From Roseburia porci (GTDB lineage Bacteria; Bacillota; Clostridia; Lachnospirales; Lachnospiraceae), in contig NZ_VUNI01000012.1 in assembly GCF_009695765.1 (NCBI RefSeq), positions 1-64,000 of the forward strand: a stretch of DNA of 64,000 nt, written 5' to 3'. Shown piece by piece: positions 63,532 to 64,000 of the stretch. The notes beneath the pieces were generated by a model, which did no database searches, was not told where the DNA came from, and saw nothing but the letters and a program-made list of their open reading frames with translations. The number at the start of each line of letters is the position of its first letter. The first letter of the stretch is position 1. The position numbers were made by a program, and so were the translations under genes.

Positions 63532-64000
63532 ATGGAGAACGAGAAACTGGCAGAAATGAATCGGAAGCTGCAGGCAGAGAACGAGAAGGCTCAGAAAATC
63601 TTAAAAGATGCCGTAGCAAAGACAGAGGACGCTAAGAGAATCCTTACTAAGGCACAGGCATTAAATGACACTTTTGATGAGCATGTCAGCGAAAAGGTAA
63701 GCCGTGTAAGGCGGAATATGGAATCTGATATGAAAGGCAGGCTGCAGACTGCCCTCCAAAAGCAGACCATAGCATTCGGCATCTGGACATGGGCATTCTG
63801 TTTTATCTGTATGATACAGACAGGGTATATTCTTTTTATGAATCATGATGTTACGAAAACGATTCTCCTGTGGTTCATAAACCGTTGGGAAAATTGCTGC
63901 GATACAGTCGAAATGATTTCCGGACTGTATCAATGGTGCTATGGGTATCTTACGGATTATATGCATCCTTATGTTGTGATTGCTGTTATGGTTCTTGTTT
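63532..64000 (+). CDS. Coiled-coil membrane protein of a mobilisable element (partial)
   Basis: At least 156 residues, open at the right edge. An N-terminal coiled coil (MENEKLAEMNRKLQAENEKA, then LKDAVAKTEDAKRILTKAQA) is followed by a basic stretch and membrane helices (FGIWTWAFCFICMIQTGYIL; DYMHPYVVIAVMVLV). It resembles DUF6040-type proteins encoded beside MobA in Lachnospiraceae elements, from memory. No good ribosome site precedes the ATG and the frame continues upstream to the relaxase stop, so it may be the tail of a longer broken gene. Confidence 0.55.
   Translation, partial: MENEKLAEMNRKLQAENEKAQKILKDAVAKTEDAKRILTKAQALNDTFDEHVSEKVSRVRRNMESDMKGRLQTALQKQTIAFGIWTWAFCFICMIQTGYILFMNHDVTKTILLWFINRWENCCDTVEMISGLYQWCYGYLTDYMHPYVVIAVMVLV

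Overview
The window looks like a chromosomal segment of an anaerobic gut Firmicute, most likely a Lachnospiraceae (class Clostridia); the genus cannot be fixed from sequence alone. The signs are a hprK-murB-rapZ-whiA core cluster with uvrC and ftsH, a type III glutamine synthetase, a GlpP-controlled glycerol-3-phosphate oxidising operon with a DUF1667 protein, a two-gene SufBC, small Lachnospiraceae-type proteins (DUF4250- and DUF6465-like), strong AGGAGG ribosome binding sites and rho-independent terminators.

Bases 1-49,300 are ordinary chromosome. The left edge holds the 5' end of a group IIC intron sitting just behind the terminator of a tRNA-Gln(CUG) gene. Then come yigZ, a class A penicillin-binding protein, a nitrogen pair (type III glutamine synthetase and an Amt-PII fusion), fba, and a long leftward cluster (lipid kinase, whiA, rapZ, murB, M18 aminopeptidase, hprK, uvrC, ftsH). 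Rightward pyrG converges on a leftward cell-surface operon (GT2 glycosyltransferase, papain-like protein, flippase-like protein, YgjP metalloprotease, membrane-anchored GH5 glucanase, two 58-residue proteins). The glp operon (27.1-30.4 kb) starts with a leader terminator, and its probable antiterminator GlpP lies convergently just downstream. Further right are an antiporter, murI, a zinc-ribbon protein, sufCB, a debranching enzyme, tRNA-Phe and tRNA-Gly, a repeat-rich DUF6465-like protein, a divergent HPr paralogue, an alanine:Na+ symporter, a large unknown membrane-anchored protein, a proline-rich protein, a GH31 glucosidase and a lipoprotein amidase.

Bases 49,500-64,000 are accessory DNA. 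First is a decay zone: flavodoxin, P-type ATPase, LysR and large serine recombinase remnants. After an SdpI-like and a GNAT gene comes a compact integrative element (about 52.3-60.2 kb). It has a tyrosine integrase, a small serine recombinase, excisionase-like, HNH, DUF5681 (terminase-small-subunit-like), Rep-like and PC4-like genes. Three of its promoters share a TGTACTTT -35 block and an extended -10, and the recombinase promoter carries a perfect-palindrome LexA (SOS) box. A DUF6076-RhuM pair follows, and the right edge is a degraded mobilisable transposon (TnpW-like, DUF3847, MobA/MobL fragments) ending in a partial membrane-protein gene.

The best leads are the SOS-controlled recombinase operon and shared promoter signature of the integrative element, the GlpP/leader pair, the intron-terminator junction, and the HPr paralogue that keeps His15 and Ser46 but loses the usual Ala-Arg around the histidine.
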